The translations under genes were made by a program, and so were the position numbers. The notes beneath the pieces are model-generated. The model was not told the origin of the DNA. It did no database searches and worked only from the letters and a program-made list of their open reading frames with translations. This document shows positions 11,724 through 21,966 of a DNA stretch of 64,000 nucleotides, piece after piece. The DNA comes from Entamoeba invadens IP1. Its lineage: Eukaryota > Evosea > Mastigamoebida > Endamoebidae. The stretch spans positions 4,666-68,665 of the forward strand of contig NW_004443615.1 of NCBI RefSeq assembly GCF_000330505.1, written 5' to 3'. Numbering within the stretch: position 1 is the first letter of the stretch; each line of letters starts with the position of its first letter.

Positions 11724-14700
11724 ATGCAATCAGTCGACGGCAATCAAGCTGCAGTCTATGTCTCATACGCGATGAGTGATGTCTCATTCATCTTCCCAAT
11801 CACCCCATCATCCCCAATGGCGGAGAACGCCGATGTTTGGGCTTCACAAGGAAGAAAGAACGTTTTTGGCCAAGTCCCAGAAGTCTTTGAAATGGAGTCT
11901 GAGGCCGGTGCTGCTGGAGCTGTCCATGGTGGTTGTGCTGCTGGTTCACTTGTGAGCACATACACATGCTCTCAGGGACTTATGTTGATGATCCCAAATA
12001 TGATTAAGATTGCTGGTGAACATCTCCCATGTGTCTTCCACGTCTCAGCAAGAGCTTTGGCTGGTCAAGCTCTTTCTATCTTCGGTGATCACTCTGATGT
12101 GATGGCTTGCAGATCAACCGGGTTCTGTTTGTTGTCATCCCACACCGTCCAACAAGCTCATGATCTCGGAATTGTTGCTCACCTTGCTGCTATGGAAGCT
12201 TCCCTCCCATTCTTGCACTTCTTCGATGGTTTCAGAACTTCTCACGAAATTCAAAAGATCCACCAATTGTCTTATGACCAAATCAAAAGTTTGGTTGTTC
12301 CAGAATACGTCGACAGAGCACACAAGAGAGGTCTCAATCCAATTCACCCAACTCAAAGAGGAACTTCACAAGGCCCAGATGTGTTCTTCCAAGCTGTTGA
12401 AAAGTCGAATGCTGATTATGACAAGATCCCAGAAATTGTTCAGAAGTACATGGACAAGGTTGCTGCTCTTACTGGAAGAAAGCACAAGATTTTCGAATAC
12501 TACGGAGCTGCTGACGCAGAAAGAGTAGTTATTGCTATGGGTGCTGGTGTCCCAGTCTTGGAAGAGACTGTTGACTACTTGGCTACTAAAGGTGAGAAGG
12601 TTGGTGTTTTGGCTGTTCACTTGTACAGACCATTCTCTGCTAAACACTTCTTGGAACAACTCCCAGCATCTGCTAAGAAGATTGCTGTTTTGGACAGAGT
12701 GAAAGAAATTGGCTCATTCGGTGAACCACTTTATCTCGATGTCGCTACTGTTTTACTCGATGCTCAAAAGATGTTGACCATTGTTGGTGGAAGATACGGA
12801 CTTGGAAGCAAAGAATTCACCCCAGTGATGGCCAAGGCTGTCTTTGATAACTTGAAACTTGAGAAGCCAAAGAACCACTTCACTGTTGGTATTGATGATG
12901 ATGTGACTCACTTGTCACTTCCTCTTGGAGAAGGATTCAACCCAATTCCAGCTGGTACCACCCAATGTATGTTCTGGGGTCTTGGATCTGATGGAACTGT
13001 CGGTGCCAATCACGACGCTATTAGAATCATTGGTCAAAACACTGAGAAGTTTGTCCAAGCTTACTTCTATTATGATGCACACAAGTCTGGTGGAATTACT
13101 GTGTCTCACTTGAGATTTGGTGACAAGGAAATCAAGTCACAATATTTGATCCAAAACAGTGACTACACTGCTTGCCACTTCCCGAACTACGTTCAAAAGT
13201 ATGATATGGTTGAGACTGCTAAAGAAGGATCAGTCTTTGTCTTGAACTGCCCATGGACTGGTGCTGAACTCGAGAAGCAACTCCCAGGCTCAATGAAGAG
13301 AGCTCTTGCCAAGAAGAACATCAAGTTCTATGTTATTGATGCCATTAAGATTGGACAAGAAGTCAAATTGGGAAGAAGAATTAACATGATCATGCAAACT
13401 GTCTTCTTCAAATTGGCTGATATTCTTCCATTTGAAACTGCCGTCAAATTGTTGAAGGAAGCTGTCGTTAAGACATACGGAAAGAAGGGACCAGAAATTG
13501 TCAAAATGAATCACGACGCTATTGACAGAGCTGTTGATGGCCTTGTTGAAGTTAAGATTCCAGCTGAGTGGGCTACTGCACCATTGGAAGCTAAAGTCCA
13601 TTTGGATGCTCCAGAATTTGTCAATGATGTTTTGATCCCACAATTGACCATGCACGGCAATGAACTCCCAGTCTCCAAATTCGCTGAAGATGGATTTATG
13701 CCAATGGGAACTACCAAATACGAGAAGAGAGGTATTGCCACTGCTATCCCTGCTTGGGAATCAGCCAAATGTGTCCAATGCAATATGTGCTCGTTGTACT
13801 GCCCACACGCTGCTATTAGACCATTCTTGTTGAACGATGCTGAAACCAAGAACGCCCCAGCTTCATACACTTTGGTCAATGGAAAGAAGCCAGTCGATGC
13901 TTACAAGTTTAGAATCCAAGTCTCTTCTATGGACTGCACTGGATGTGGTGTTTGTGTTACTGCTTGCCCAGCCAAGTGTTTGGCCATGACTCCATTCGAC
14001 AAGATTGGTGCTGAAGAAGCCAAGAACTGGGAATACTCAATGAAGGTGACTGAGAAGACTGAAGTCGCTGATAGAGCCAACATGAAGGGAGCTATGTTCA
14101 GACAACCACTTTTGGAGTTCTCTGGCGCTTGTGAAGGATGCAATGAGACTGCTTTGGTTAAGTTGATTACCCAATTGTCTGGTGAGAGAGCTGTTATTGC
14201 CAACGCTACTGGTTGCTCATCAATTTGGGGAGCTACATGGGGAACCAACCCATACACTGTTAATGCTGAAGGAAGAGGACCAGCTTGGGGTAACTCATTG
14301 TTTGAAGACAATGCTGAGTATGGTTTCGGTATGTACAAAGCTACTCAACAAAGAAGAGCTTATCTCGAACAAATTGTGAAGGAAGCCATTGCTGAAGGAA
14401 AACTCTCAGCTGAACTTAAGACCCTCCTTGAACAATGGGTCGAGAAGAAGGAATGTGACGTTGAATCTGAGAAGCTTTACCAACAAATTAAGCCACTCTT
14501 GGCTGCTGAGAAGGACAAATCAGCTGTTCTTAAATTGGTCGAAGAGAACTCTGATGTCTTCATCAAGGTCGTCCAATGGATTGTTGGTGGTGATGGATGG
14601 GCTTATGATATTGGATACAATGGTGTTGATCACGTCTTGGCCTCTGGACAAAACGTTAACATCTTGGTCCTTGATACCGAAATGTACTCCAACACTGGTG

Positions 14701-15209
14701 GACAGAAATCAAAGGCTACCAACTTGGGTGCTATTGCCAAGTTCGCTGCTGGTGGAAACAGAAGACCAAAGAAGGATCTTGGAGCTATTGCTATGTCATA
14801 TGGTGATGTCTATGTTGCCTCTGTTGCTCTTGGAGCCAACCCAGCTCAAGCTTTCAAGGCATTCAAGGAAGCCGAAAGCTACAATGGTGTCTCTATTATC
14901 ATCGCTTACTGCCCATGCAAAGAACAGGGTGTCCCATTGAACAAATCCATTGAAGAACAAAAGATGGCTGTTAACTCTGGTTACTGGTCACTTTACAGAT
15001 ATGACCCAAGACTCGTCCAAGAAGGAAAGGCTGGCTTACAACTCGACTGCAAGGAAATCAAACAAGACCTCGAGGAGTTCTTGAACAGAGAAAACAGATT
15101 CGCTCTCCTTGGAAGAACCAACAAGAAGGTCGCTGATGAATTGCACGCTCAACTCAAGAAGAACATCGATGAGAAGTTGGCTAGACTTACTGCTGCTTCT
15201 AAGCTCTAA
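11724..15209 (+). CDS. PFOR: pyruvate:ferredoxin oxidoreductase (PFOR), 1161 aa
   Basis: Oxidative decarboxylation of pyruvate to acetyl-CoA and CO2 with ferredoxin reduction; in Entamoeba it acts in the cytosol in place of pyruvate dehydrogenase, and the low-potential electrons can activate nitroimidazole drugs. The single intronless frame has all expected domains in order: the N-terminal pyrimidine-binding half (FPITPSSPMAE near residue 24, GDHSDVMACR near 120), the catalytic gamma-type region, a ferredoxin domain with two 4Fe-4S motifs (CVQCNMCSLYCP near 682 and CTGCGVCVTACP near 737), the extra cluster cysteines CEGC near 802, and the thiamine diphosphate domain (GGDGWAYDIGYNGVDH near 954, SNTGGQKSKAT after it). 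The length is normal for the one-chain enzyme. Codon use is strongly biased (CCA, GGA, AAG, TTG) and G+C is far above the surroundings, consistent with high expression. Confidence 0.98.
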   Translation: MQSVDGNQAAVYVSYAMSDVSFIFPITPSSPMAENADVWASQGRKNVFGQVPEVFEMESEAGAAGAVHGGCAAGSLVSTYTCSQGLMLMIPNMIKIAGEHLPCVFHVSARALAGQALSIFGDHSDVMACRSTGFCLLSSHTVQQAHDLGIVAHLAAMEASLPFLHFFDGFRTSHEIQKIHQLSYDQIKSLVVPEYVDRAHKRGLNPIHPTQRGTSQGPDVFFQAVEKSNADYDKIPEIVQKYMDKVAALTGRKHKIFEYYGAADAERVVIAMGAGVPVLEETVDYLATKGEKVGVLAVHLYRPFSAKHFLEQLPASAKKIAVLDRVKEIGSFGEPLYLDVATVLLDAQKMLTIVGGRYGLGSKEFTPVMAKAVFDNLKLEKPKNHFTVGIDDDVTHLSLPLGEGFNPIPAGTTQCMFWGLGSDGTVGANHDAIRIIGQNTEKFVQAYFYYDAHKSGGITVSHLRFGDKEIKSQYLIQNSDYTACHFPNYVQKYDMVETAKEGSVFVLNCPWTGAELEKQLPGSMKRALAKKNIKFYVIDAIKIGQEVKLGRRINMIMQTVFFKLADILPFETAVKLLKEAVVKTYGKKGPEIVKMNHDAIDRAVDGLVEVKIPAEWATAPLEAKVHLDAPEFVNDVLIPQLTMHGNELPVSKFAEDGFMPMGTTKYEKRGIATAIPAWESAKCVQCNMCSLYCPHAAIRPFLLNDAETKNAPASYTLVNGKKPVDAYKFRIQVSSMDCTGCGVCVTACPAKCLAMTPFDKIGAEEAKNWEYSMKVTEKTEVADRANMKGAMFRQPLLEFSGACEGCNETALVKLITQLSGERAVIANATGCSSIWGATWGTNPYTVNAEGRGPAWGNSLFEDNAEYGFGMYKATQQRRAYLEQIVKEAIAEGKLSAELKTLLEQWVEKKECDVESEKLYQQIKPLLAAEKDKSAVLKLVEENSDVFIKVVQWIVGGDGWAYDIGYNGVDHVLASGQNVNILVLDTEMYSNTGGQKSKATNLGAIAKFAAGGNRRPKKDLGAIAMSYGDVYVASVALGANPAQAFKAFKEAESYNGVSIIIAYCPCKEQGVPLNKSIEEQKMAVNSGYWSLYRYDPRLVQEGKAGLQLDCKEIKQDLEEFLNRENRFALLGRTNKKVADELHAQLKKNIDEKLARLTAASKL

Positions 15210-15456
15210 GTAAAAAATTTTGATCATTTGGTTTTAATATTATTAAAATATTAATATAATATTTTTTATTATAAAATATAATATTTTAAAATAATTAATT
15301 TAACTAATATTTATTATTTTTTTGAAATTTGTTTTTTATAAATTTATTTTATTGGTTATTTATTATGTTATAATTTATTAATAAAATATAGTTGTTTTTG
15401 TTGCGAATTATCGTTTGATTGTAGTTAATTTTATTAAAGTAACTTAATAACGTCAA

Positions 15457-16164
15457 TTACATTTTTTCAAACTGTTTTTCTAAAAGTCTAAAATTCTCGT
15501 TACAAGCGAATTGTTCATGTTTGCAAATATCTTTTAAGAATTTGGCTGTCTTTACTAAAAATGATGAGAAGAATCCGAACCACATAAAGATATCATCCGA
15601 TAATTTTTTTTCTAACCTTCTTGTTATTTTATCCCTTAGTCTTTGGTTTCTTAACAATTCACCAAAACAATTTTCAAATTCATTTCCTTCAAAAATTAAA
15701 ACCATTTTTCTTCCCAATTCTTTGAGTGAACCAACATTGTTTGCAACCTTTGTTGCGATAATCTCGTCTTTATGTTTGGTCACTATGCTTTTGACTGCAT
15801 TTGCTGCTTCCACCGTCTTTGGTTTAAACACTTTATCGTTGGAAGCCATGACACTATCAAACTTTGCCATATTTTCTAAATATCTTATTAAATATTTTTC
15901 GTATTCGTCCAAAAGTATTTGAAGTTCAGGTGTTTGTGGTTGGGAATTAATGGCAAGTAGTTCTTGTTCTTTTCGTTCTTTTTCTCTTTTTTCTTTTTCT
16001 TCTCTCTCTTTTTTTTCTTGTTCTTCTCTTTCTCTTTGTTTTTTTCCTTTAAATTTCCATTCTCCAGATGCTCCCGGTTGTTCAAAATCATCATCGAAGT
16101 CATAGTCATCCACAAGTTCGTCGAAACCAATTGAAAGTACCAACAAAGTAAAAACAAATAACAT
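15457..16164 (-). CDS. secreted charged protein, DFEQP family member A (235 aa)
   Basis: The function is unknown. I place the start at the ATG ending at 16164, because it gives a clean signal peptide (MLFVFTLLVLSIG); the upstream in-frame codon at 16188 is TTG. After the signal comes an acidic stretch with DDDFEQPG, then a highly charged K/E/R run (residues about 42-70, probably a helix or coiled coil), then a roughly 165-residue region predicted to be mainly helical with few cysteines. The position of DFEQP just after the signal peptide is shared with the three other minus-strand genes to the right, so I infer one diverged family. It is convergent with PFOR, with 247 bp between the stop codons. 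No transmembrane segment or GPI signal is visible. Confidence 0.75.
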   Translation of the reverse strand: MLFVFTLLVLSIGFDELVDDYDFDDDFEQPGASGEWKFKGKKQREREEQEKKEREEKEKREKERKEQELLAINSQPQTPELQILLDEYEKYLIRYLENMAKFDSVMASNDKVFKPKTVEAANAVKSIVTKHKDEIIATKVANNVGSLKELGRKMVLIFEGNEFENCFGELLRNQRLRDKITRRLEKKLSDDIFMWFGFFSSFLVKTAKFLKDICKHEQFACNENFRLLEKQFEKM

Positions 16165-18068
16165 TAATTTAAGACGTATTTTTTTCAAGTCTGTTTTAAT
16201 ATCTAGTTGACATTGAAAATATTGTTAAAACGTTTTACAAGTCAATTTCGAATTTTTGTTTCATGAATACAAAAAATCAATTCAAAGTAATTCCTTGTTT
16301 TATTTGAGGAAAAGAATTACACTTGAGTTTGTTTAAAGATCTTTTCAAAATATTAATCAATTCATTTATTATTGTTTATTATTAATAAATATTAATATAA
16401 TAATTAAATATTGTTCATATTTGATATTATACGATCAGTTTGTTTAAACCTTATCTGGTCTCTAACGTTATCTGGTAAATTTTAAAAAATAAAAATTTGA
16501 ATATTTCAGGAAGCCTTCCCAAAAATGCCCGTTGTTTATAGAAAAAAAAGTGTTATTTTTTTTGTCCACTAGATAATGTTAAAAGACTGAATCGAATAAA
16601 TGACTCATTAATAACGACAAACCAATAGAGTTTGTGGTAAAACGTTATCCCAGTTGTCACTGTTGTAAATTTTATTAATTTATACCGTAATGAATGTTTA
16701 ATAAACCGGGAATTCGGTAAATAATAAAACATTTAGGAAAAAATTGAAACAAGTATGTTTTATATTTGGTACTAAATCCTGATATTTTACAAATATCATT
16801 GACCAAAAGTCCCAGCACAAAGTTGGCGACAAGACAACGTTTTATGACTAACTCTATTATAAACAATGACTCATTTGATCATAACAAAACAATGTAAAAT
16901 ACAAATCAAATACGATTTCAGAAGTTAAAATATGAAGCATTGAATTTATTGAAATCGTTGTGGTTTTTAACATTAAAAATTATACTTAACAAATTAAAAT
17001 TAAAGTAATAATTTTATTCCATCAATAACACATTGACAAAATGTGTTTATTTTAGAACTATTATTCTCAATTTTTTCATTGTTGTTAATTTTCAAAATGA
17101 AACTACACTTTACTAATATAATATTGTAAATATTAGTTAAAATTATCATTAATAGTTTAACTATTTAATATATTGTAGTTTTATAATTGTTTATTAACTT
17201 TTTTAACTAAAATAAATTTAATAAAAAAAATTATCATATAAATATTAAAATAAATGAAAAAAAGTGTTGTTCAGTTTGTTTATATATGTTGCTTATTCTG
17301 AACGAAGATGCACTTTTTAGTTTAAATATAAGGTTTTGTTTTTGAAAGTAAAATAACAATTAGAAATAAGCGATAATGAAAATGGAGAATTTACAAATTA
17401 TCAAAATAAAAAAGTCAAAATTTTGAATGGTTTTGATCATCCAAATTAATATATAATATACATTTGAACAAAAAGGTATATAGTTGGGCCATTAAACCTT
17501 AGCCCAAATAAAAACTAATTATTTTCTATTGTTATATTAAAATAATAAACTATACCGATATAAAAGTCAATTTTCTAAAATATTTGTTTTTTTAGTAAAA
17601 ACCCGTGTTTTTAAAGAAAAATATAGGAATTTCTTTGGGCTAAAGTACATTTCCCAGGCTAAGGTTCATTTTCCCTACTGTATTTTCCATTATCATTAAA
17701 CAAACCATTTTAATACAACTGATTTATTTTATCAACAAAAAAAATTCAGGCTGTTTAATATTTTGAAAATTAATAGAAACTGTTCTTTAATGTAATATAT
17801 CTTTTAAATTTTAAATAAAACAAACGAAAAATTGAACAACAGTGTTCAAACAAAATAAAACTACTTGACTGAATGTATTTAACTAATTAAGTCAACATTT
17901 TTTATTGTGTCAATATAGTGTGAATAAATCATTTCATAATTATTTTTTTTATATTTTTTGGTAAAATAAATTAAATAGTATAAAACAAAGTAAAATAATC
18001 ATTTAAACATCAAATTATAAACAAATTGAAAAAGAGAAAAACAACAACATAATTTGTAAAAAAATTGT
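16165..18068. other. intergenic, 1.9 kb, contains a small MITE
   Basis: A+T-rich sequence without a credible gene. It contains the TA-flanked element at 17481-17680. A weaker inverted pair (TCAGTTTGTTTAAACC near 16434 and its loose partner ending near 16594) is not convincing. A 63-codon minus-strand frame at 16675-16866 has no supporting feature. Confidence 0.5.
17481..17680. mobile_element. MITE-like element, 200 bp, TA-flanked
   Basis: The left end reads TAGTTGGGCCATTAAACCTT and the right end, reverse complemented, reads CAGTAGGGAAAATGAACCTT. The two share AGT, GGG and AACCTTAGCC in register over about 26 bp (roughly 20 matches). TA flanks both sides (17479-17480 and 17681-17682). There is no coding capacity. 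The TA duplication and terminal CAGT fit a Tc1/mariner-type non-autonomous element, of a different family from the one at 3759-4596. Confidence 0.65.
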
Positions 18069-18662
18069 TTAAATGTTTTTAAAATGTTCCCAAAGATAGT
18101 GAATGGCTGAATGAGCAGAGAAATGTGGTAAACGTTTCAACAATTCGAAAGCCATTTTCATTTGAGGGGCATATTTTGTCAGACTTCCAAGGATTTTTAA
18201 AAGGGAAAGTTGATCGTCTGGATCTCCAACGTGTTTGTGTGTTTTTCTTTGTAATTTTGGAATCAGTTCAATTAATTCAGACAAAATTGTATGTAAACTG
18301 TGGTCGTGCATTAATTTTCTTATTTTCTCGGCCATAAAGAAAACCGCATCAATATTGTTTGAAAGTAGTGCACTTTCTATTTGATTCAAAATTCTTACTA
18401 TATTATCGTGAACAGTTTTAACTTTTTCTTGATATTTTTTCTTCAAAATTTTGTCGTATTTTGGATCACCAAATTTTGAAATAATATCACGAAGTTGGTC
18501 TCGAAATTCCTTGGTTGAAAATTTCATTTGTTTAACCGCACTTCTTTGTTCGGGCGTCAAAACAACAGTTCTAATTGGAACAGCTGGTTGTTCAAAGTCA
18601 TCTTCTTCATAATACATCCCATTCACCGAGAAGGATAATAAGAAAATTGTGAGTATATACAT
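18069..18662 (-). CDS. secreted helical protein, DFEQP family member B (197 aa)
   Basis: Unknown function. A short signal peptide (MYILTIFLLSFSVNG) is followed at once by YYEEDDFEQPAVP, the same motif position as in its neighbours. The remainder of about 165 residues is rich in K, E, L and I with heptad-like spacing, has no cysteine in the mature part, and should be mostly alpha-helical. No membrane anchor is visible. The ATG ending at 18662 is the only sensible start. The gene is isolated by about 1.9 kb on one side and 0.9 kb on the other, so it is probably transcribed on its own. Sequence similarity to A, C and D outside the motif is low; the family link rests on architecture and position. 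Confidence 0.78.
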   Translation of the reverse strand: MYILTIFLLSFSVNGMYYEEDDFEQPAVPIRTVVLTPEQRSAVKQMKFSTKEFRDQLRDIISKFGDPKYDKILKKKYQEKVKTVHDNIVRILNQIESALLSNNIDAVFFMAEKIRKLMHDHSLHTILSELIELIPKLQRKTHKHVGDPDDQLSLLKILGSLTKYAPQMKMAFELLKRLPHFSAHSAIHYLWEHFKNI

Positions 18663-19576
18663 AATAAATGATTACACGTCTAAGTTCTTCTTTTGAATGA
18701 AAAAACGATCAGAAGTAAATGTATTTGACTTCTTTTTGTTGTTCTCTAAAAATTTGTTTATTATTTTTGTTGAAAAAATAGCAATAACTATAATTATTAA
18801 TTTAAATTATTTTGTTTTAAATTATTTTTTGTTTTGAATATTAGTCCAGTATTGATAAATAATCATATTGATTATTATTAAAAAAAACAAAACAACTACC
18901 AATAAAAATTAAACCAATCTGTTCAACATGGGCTGATATTTGTTCATTCAATATTGTATTTTAATTTATTGAATTGATATGAACATTATTACTTCTATTT
19001 TTAAACAAAATTGTCAGTGTCGAATTGATAATAATTTTATTATAAAAAAAGTAAAATACCAATATCAAAAGTTTGTTCGTTTGTTATGACAAAAAATAAA
19101 AAAAACACATAGACAATAACTAAATTTTGTGATAATAATTATTGTATATAAAAATAAAATATTCATGAAAAAGTAATATCGTTTTCCAATTATTATTCAT
19201 TATAAAAACAATTAAAATTTAAGTTATGTATTGAATTAAGTAAAATTACAGTGTTTATCGAAATATTAAAAATGCACTTTTTTAATATATTGATTTTAAA
19301 TAATTTTGTTTCAAAATCGAGTATTATCAAATATCAACTGTAACGCTTAAATAAATTTTGAATTAGTAAATTCAACAATCATAAACATTTTCATTTTGAA
19401 TTATTTTCACAAAACTACAACCATAAAAAAGCAATTTTAAGGTAATTGGGTTTTAATATTATTTAGTATTCTAAATAATGTTATAATAATTTATTATTTG
19501 GTTGCTTGTTATTTAATCATCTTATTCTTTATTAATTTATCTATTTTGTAACAACCCATTAAGAGCATAAAAATGA
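18663..19576. other. intergenic, 0.9 kb, nothing recognised
   Basis: Very A+T-rich; no frame, repeat or RNA recognised apart from the probable promoter of gene B at its left end. Confidence 0.5.
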
Positions 19577-20173
19577 TTAATTATATGGTCTTGGAATGTC
19601 CCTTATTCGACCTCTAATCAAATCGATATTTCTATCGTTTTTATATTTTTCGTGTTCTTTCAACTTTTCAACGAATTTCAATATATAGTCAGGTCCACTG
19701 GCTACATTATTAATCGCTCTTTCTGCGAGTCTTCTTTCATCTGTTCCCATTTTTAATTTAGACATTCTACTTTTTAATATTTTTTTGGAAAAGATAAATC
19801 TTTTCATAAAATCTTCAAAGTTTGTTCTTTGGAATATTTTCAATATATTTGAAGCCATAATTGAAACGCCTTTGGCGTCGTTTTTGGCAAGAACTTCTTT
19901 AACTTCGTTGTTAATTTCAATTGCACCAACAATGGCCTTTTCAATGTTATTTTTAAGGGAACATGCTGTCTCCTTTTCTACCATGATTTTTGATATGTAC
20001 TCAAGGTTGTTAACCAATTCTGAACAAGCAGCTTCCATCTGTCTTAGAATTTCAATTGATACAAAATCAAGTGCTTCTTCAAATTCAACATTGGGTCTTG
20101 TCGAAGGTTGGTCTCCCAAATCTTCGAAGCCTAAAGAGTTGCAAGAAAAGAATGCAATTATCAATATGAACAT
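19577..20173 (-). CDS. secreted helical protein, DFEQP family member C (198 aa)
   Basis: Unknown function. The start is placed at the ATG ending at 20173, which gives MFILIIAFFSCNSLG as a signal peptide; a longer frame would have to begin at a TTG at 20215, inside the TATA-like sequence at 20201-20212. After the signal comes FEDLGDQPSTRP, a diverged version of the family motif, then about 165 helical residues. The mature part aligns with gene D along its length: LRQMEAACSELV against LKQLEATCSDFV, a NILKIFQRTNFE segment against NLLDIFRKHRFE, and a SKLKMGTDERRLAERA segment against GRLNTDENSKRLFENS. C and D are therefore a clear paralogous pair. No anchor is visible. Confidence 0.8.
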   Translation of the reverse strand: MFILIIAFFSCNSLGFEDLGDQPSTRPNVEFEEALDFVSIEILRQMEAACSELVNNLEYISKIMVEKETACSLKNNIEKAIVGAIEINNEVKEVLAKNDAKGVSIMASNILKIFQRTNFEDFMKRFIFSKKILKSRMSKLKMGTDERRLAERAINNVASGPDYILKFVEKLKEHEKYKNDRNIDLIRGRIRDIPRPYN

Positions 20174-20200
20174 CTTTGGTTTACAGGTACTAAATATGAA

Positions 20201-20212
20201 TTTTAAATATAA
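20201..20212 (-). promoter_or_regulatory. TATA-like box of secreted gene C
   Basis: On the minus strand the sequence TTATATTTAAAA lies about 28-39 bp before the ATG at 20173, the same spacing as at PFOR, and supports that ATG as the start. Confidence 0.4.
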
Positions 20213-20589
20213 CAATTGTTGATCAAAAAAATCAAGAGATCAATTCAAAGTTAGGTTCATGGTGTTTCATGAACACAATAAAAATAATTCTTTAATTATG
20301 AAAACAAGAAAACTACTTTTTTAAAATGGTTGTTTCTTATAACTATTGAAAACAAAGTAACAATTCTACAAATTTTATCTGTTTAAATTGTAAATACTTA
20401 ATAATAAATTGAGGGCAAAGTCTTGTCCAATCAATAAAGTCACTTCATCACTATTTTTATTTCTTTGTTATTTTATAACAATATATATTCATTCAAACAC
20501 TACTATATATTATTTATATTTTTTTGTTTAAACACAATTTCATTTGTTTGTTTTTTTGTGAAACATAAGAAGAGTGAAAATAATATGAA

Positions 20590-21186
20590 TTAGACCATTG
20601 AATATGGATACTTGCATCTAAAAGCCAATATTGGGAAACTTCTGTCATTTGAAAGAATTGGTAATTGGGTGAAGGCCTCGAAAAAGTTCAAGAAATATCT
20701 TAAACCCTGACAAGTTTTATCAAGTGAATTTTCAAAGAGTCTCTTACTATTTTCATCAGTGTTTAGTCTTCCAATTTTCCTGGAAATCAATTCTTTTGAG
20801 TCAACAAGATCCTTTAAGTTGATTTCAAATCGGTGTTTTCTGAATATATCAAGTAAATTTTTTGCCATTTCACGTACGTACTCATTCTTGTCATTGCTTA
20901 TTCCAAATTTGATTTCAATCTCCAATTGTTCAGCAGCAATAATAATGTTTTCTACAGCCTTAATAAACTTAGTATTAAAAACTCTTGGATGTTCACTTAA
21001 CCCAGTTAATAAGTTTCTACTGTGTATTACAAAGTCACTACATGTGGCTTCCAATTGTTTTAACAACTGGAAGACGTGTTTATCAATGTGTGTGACTGAG
21101 CCTCTTAATCGAGTGGCTGGTTGTTCAAAGTCTCTTAAAGCCAAAGACCCACAAAAGAAGAAAACACAAATCACAAGTTGCACCAT
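20590..21186 (-). CDS. secreted helical protein, DFEQP family member D (198 aa)
   Basis: Unknown function. I use the ATG ending at 21186, giving signal peptide MVQLVICVFFFCGSLA followed by LRDFEQPATR. Another in-frame ATG at 21210 lies only a few bases from a TATA-like box (TTTATAAA, 21215-21222), too close to be inside the transcript, while the chosen ATG is about 30 bp from it. The mature protein is helical and is the paralogue of gene C, with matching spacing of a Q-E-A-C-S segment, an N-L-x-I-F-R segment and an ISRKIGRLNT segment. The extra C-terminal tail ends in RCKYPYSMV. No membrane anchor is seen. Confidence 0.8.
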   Translation of the reverse strand: MVQLVICVFFFCGSLALRDFEQPATRLRGSVTHIDKHVFQLLKQLEATCSDFVIHSRNLLTGLSEHPRVFNTKFIKAVENIIIAAEQLEIEIKFGISNDKNEYVREMAKNLLDIFRKHRFEINLKDLVDSKELISRKIGRLNTDENSKRLFENSLDKTCQGLRYFLNFFEAFTQLPILSNDRSFPILAFRCKYPYSMV

Positions 21187-21214
21187 AAAATATACTTTCA
21201 AAGTACACATACAC

Positions 21215-21222
21215 TTTATAAA
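21215..21222 (-). promoter_or_regulatory. TATA-like box of secreted gene D
   Basis: TTTATAAA in both orientations, about 30 bp upstream of the ATG at 21186; decides between two possible starts. Confidence 0.45.
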
Positions 21223-21666
21223 TGTTAATCTTCACTTCACCTTATGTTTATACAACAACCAAATAACCTTTGTTTTCAGAACAATTGCAAACAAAGATCC
21301 TAACATTAATCGTTAAAGAAACAACTCCCACTTGAAGTTATTTAACTCGTGTATTGTAAACAACCTTCACAACGCTCATTTTTTTCAATTATGTTGATTC
21401 ATATCGGAAATAAAGAACCAAATTATTATACTTTATTAAATCTTTATCCAATTAATCCAACTCCGATAAAAAAGAATTAATGAATACAGAAACCATGAAA
21501 CTAAAAGAACACAAAAAGTATTCACTTCATCTTGCACGTTCTTCTCGACAACACTGGGTTTATTACTTCTCTTTGTTTCCTTCACTCTTTCATTCTTTCC
21601 CTAATATTCGACAACTATAATATGATGGTAACTTTACTATATATTATTAGTTATTACAACATCGAA

Positions 21667-21966
21667 TTAAAACACCAAGTGTTCGAGCATTTGAGTGACG
21701 CTCTGCATATTGAGAGGTGTTGGGGTTTGTTGAACGTTTTTAAGGAGGAAGATGAGAACTGCGAAAGTGAAAGCGATGAGCGTTTCAAAGGTGGACAGAA
21801 GAAACGCTGCGATTACAAGAAACACACAAAGAGCGCAAAGTACAAAAGTTAATTTGTTGCTCTGCTTTGTGCAAGACGAGAACAAATGTTGTCTGGTCGA
21901 TTGAATTTTGATGAGAATCCACTGAACGCAAAAGGTAACAACACAAGACACAACAGGGACTATCAT
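21667..21966 (-). CDS. small predicted membrane protein (99 aa)
   Basis: I do not recognise a family. The frame begins at an ATG ending at 21966 and has a first hydrophobic segment (residues about 2-20, IVPVVSCVVTFCVQWILI), a basic loop, and a long hydrophobic region (about 40-75) that could be two further membrane passes with a central FLLSTFETLIAF turn. The tail QTPTPLNMQSVTQMLEHLVF is polar. G+C is clearly higher than in the flanks over exactly this frame, which is the main argument that it is real. A 106-codon frame on the other strand overlaps it but has poorer composition. It could equally be a remnant of a larger membrane-protein gene. Confidence 0.45.
   Translation of the reverse strand: MIVPVVSCVVTFCVQWILIKIQSTRQHLFSSCTKQSNKLTFVLCALCVFLVIAAFLLSTFETLIAFTFAVLIFLLKNVQQTPTPLNMQSVTQMLEHLVF

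Noticed and set aside
16434..16594. Possible small MITE with TCAGT...TTATCTGGT ends
   Set aside because: The inverted ends need several gaps to align and no matching target duplication flanks them.
21532..21852. 106-codon plus-strand frame opposite the small membrane protein
   Set aside because: The opposite frame has better composition with clear hydrophobic segments; this frame has no domain and looks like its shadow.
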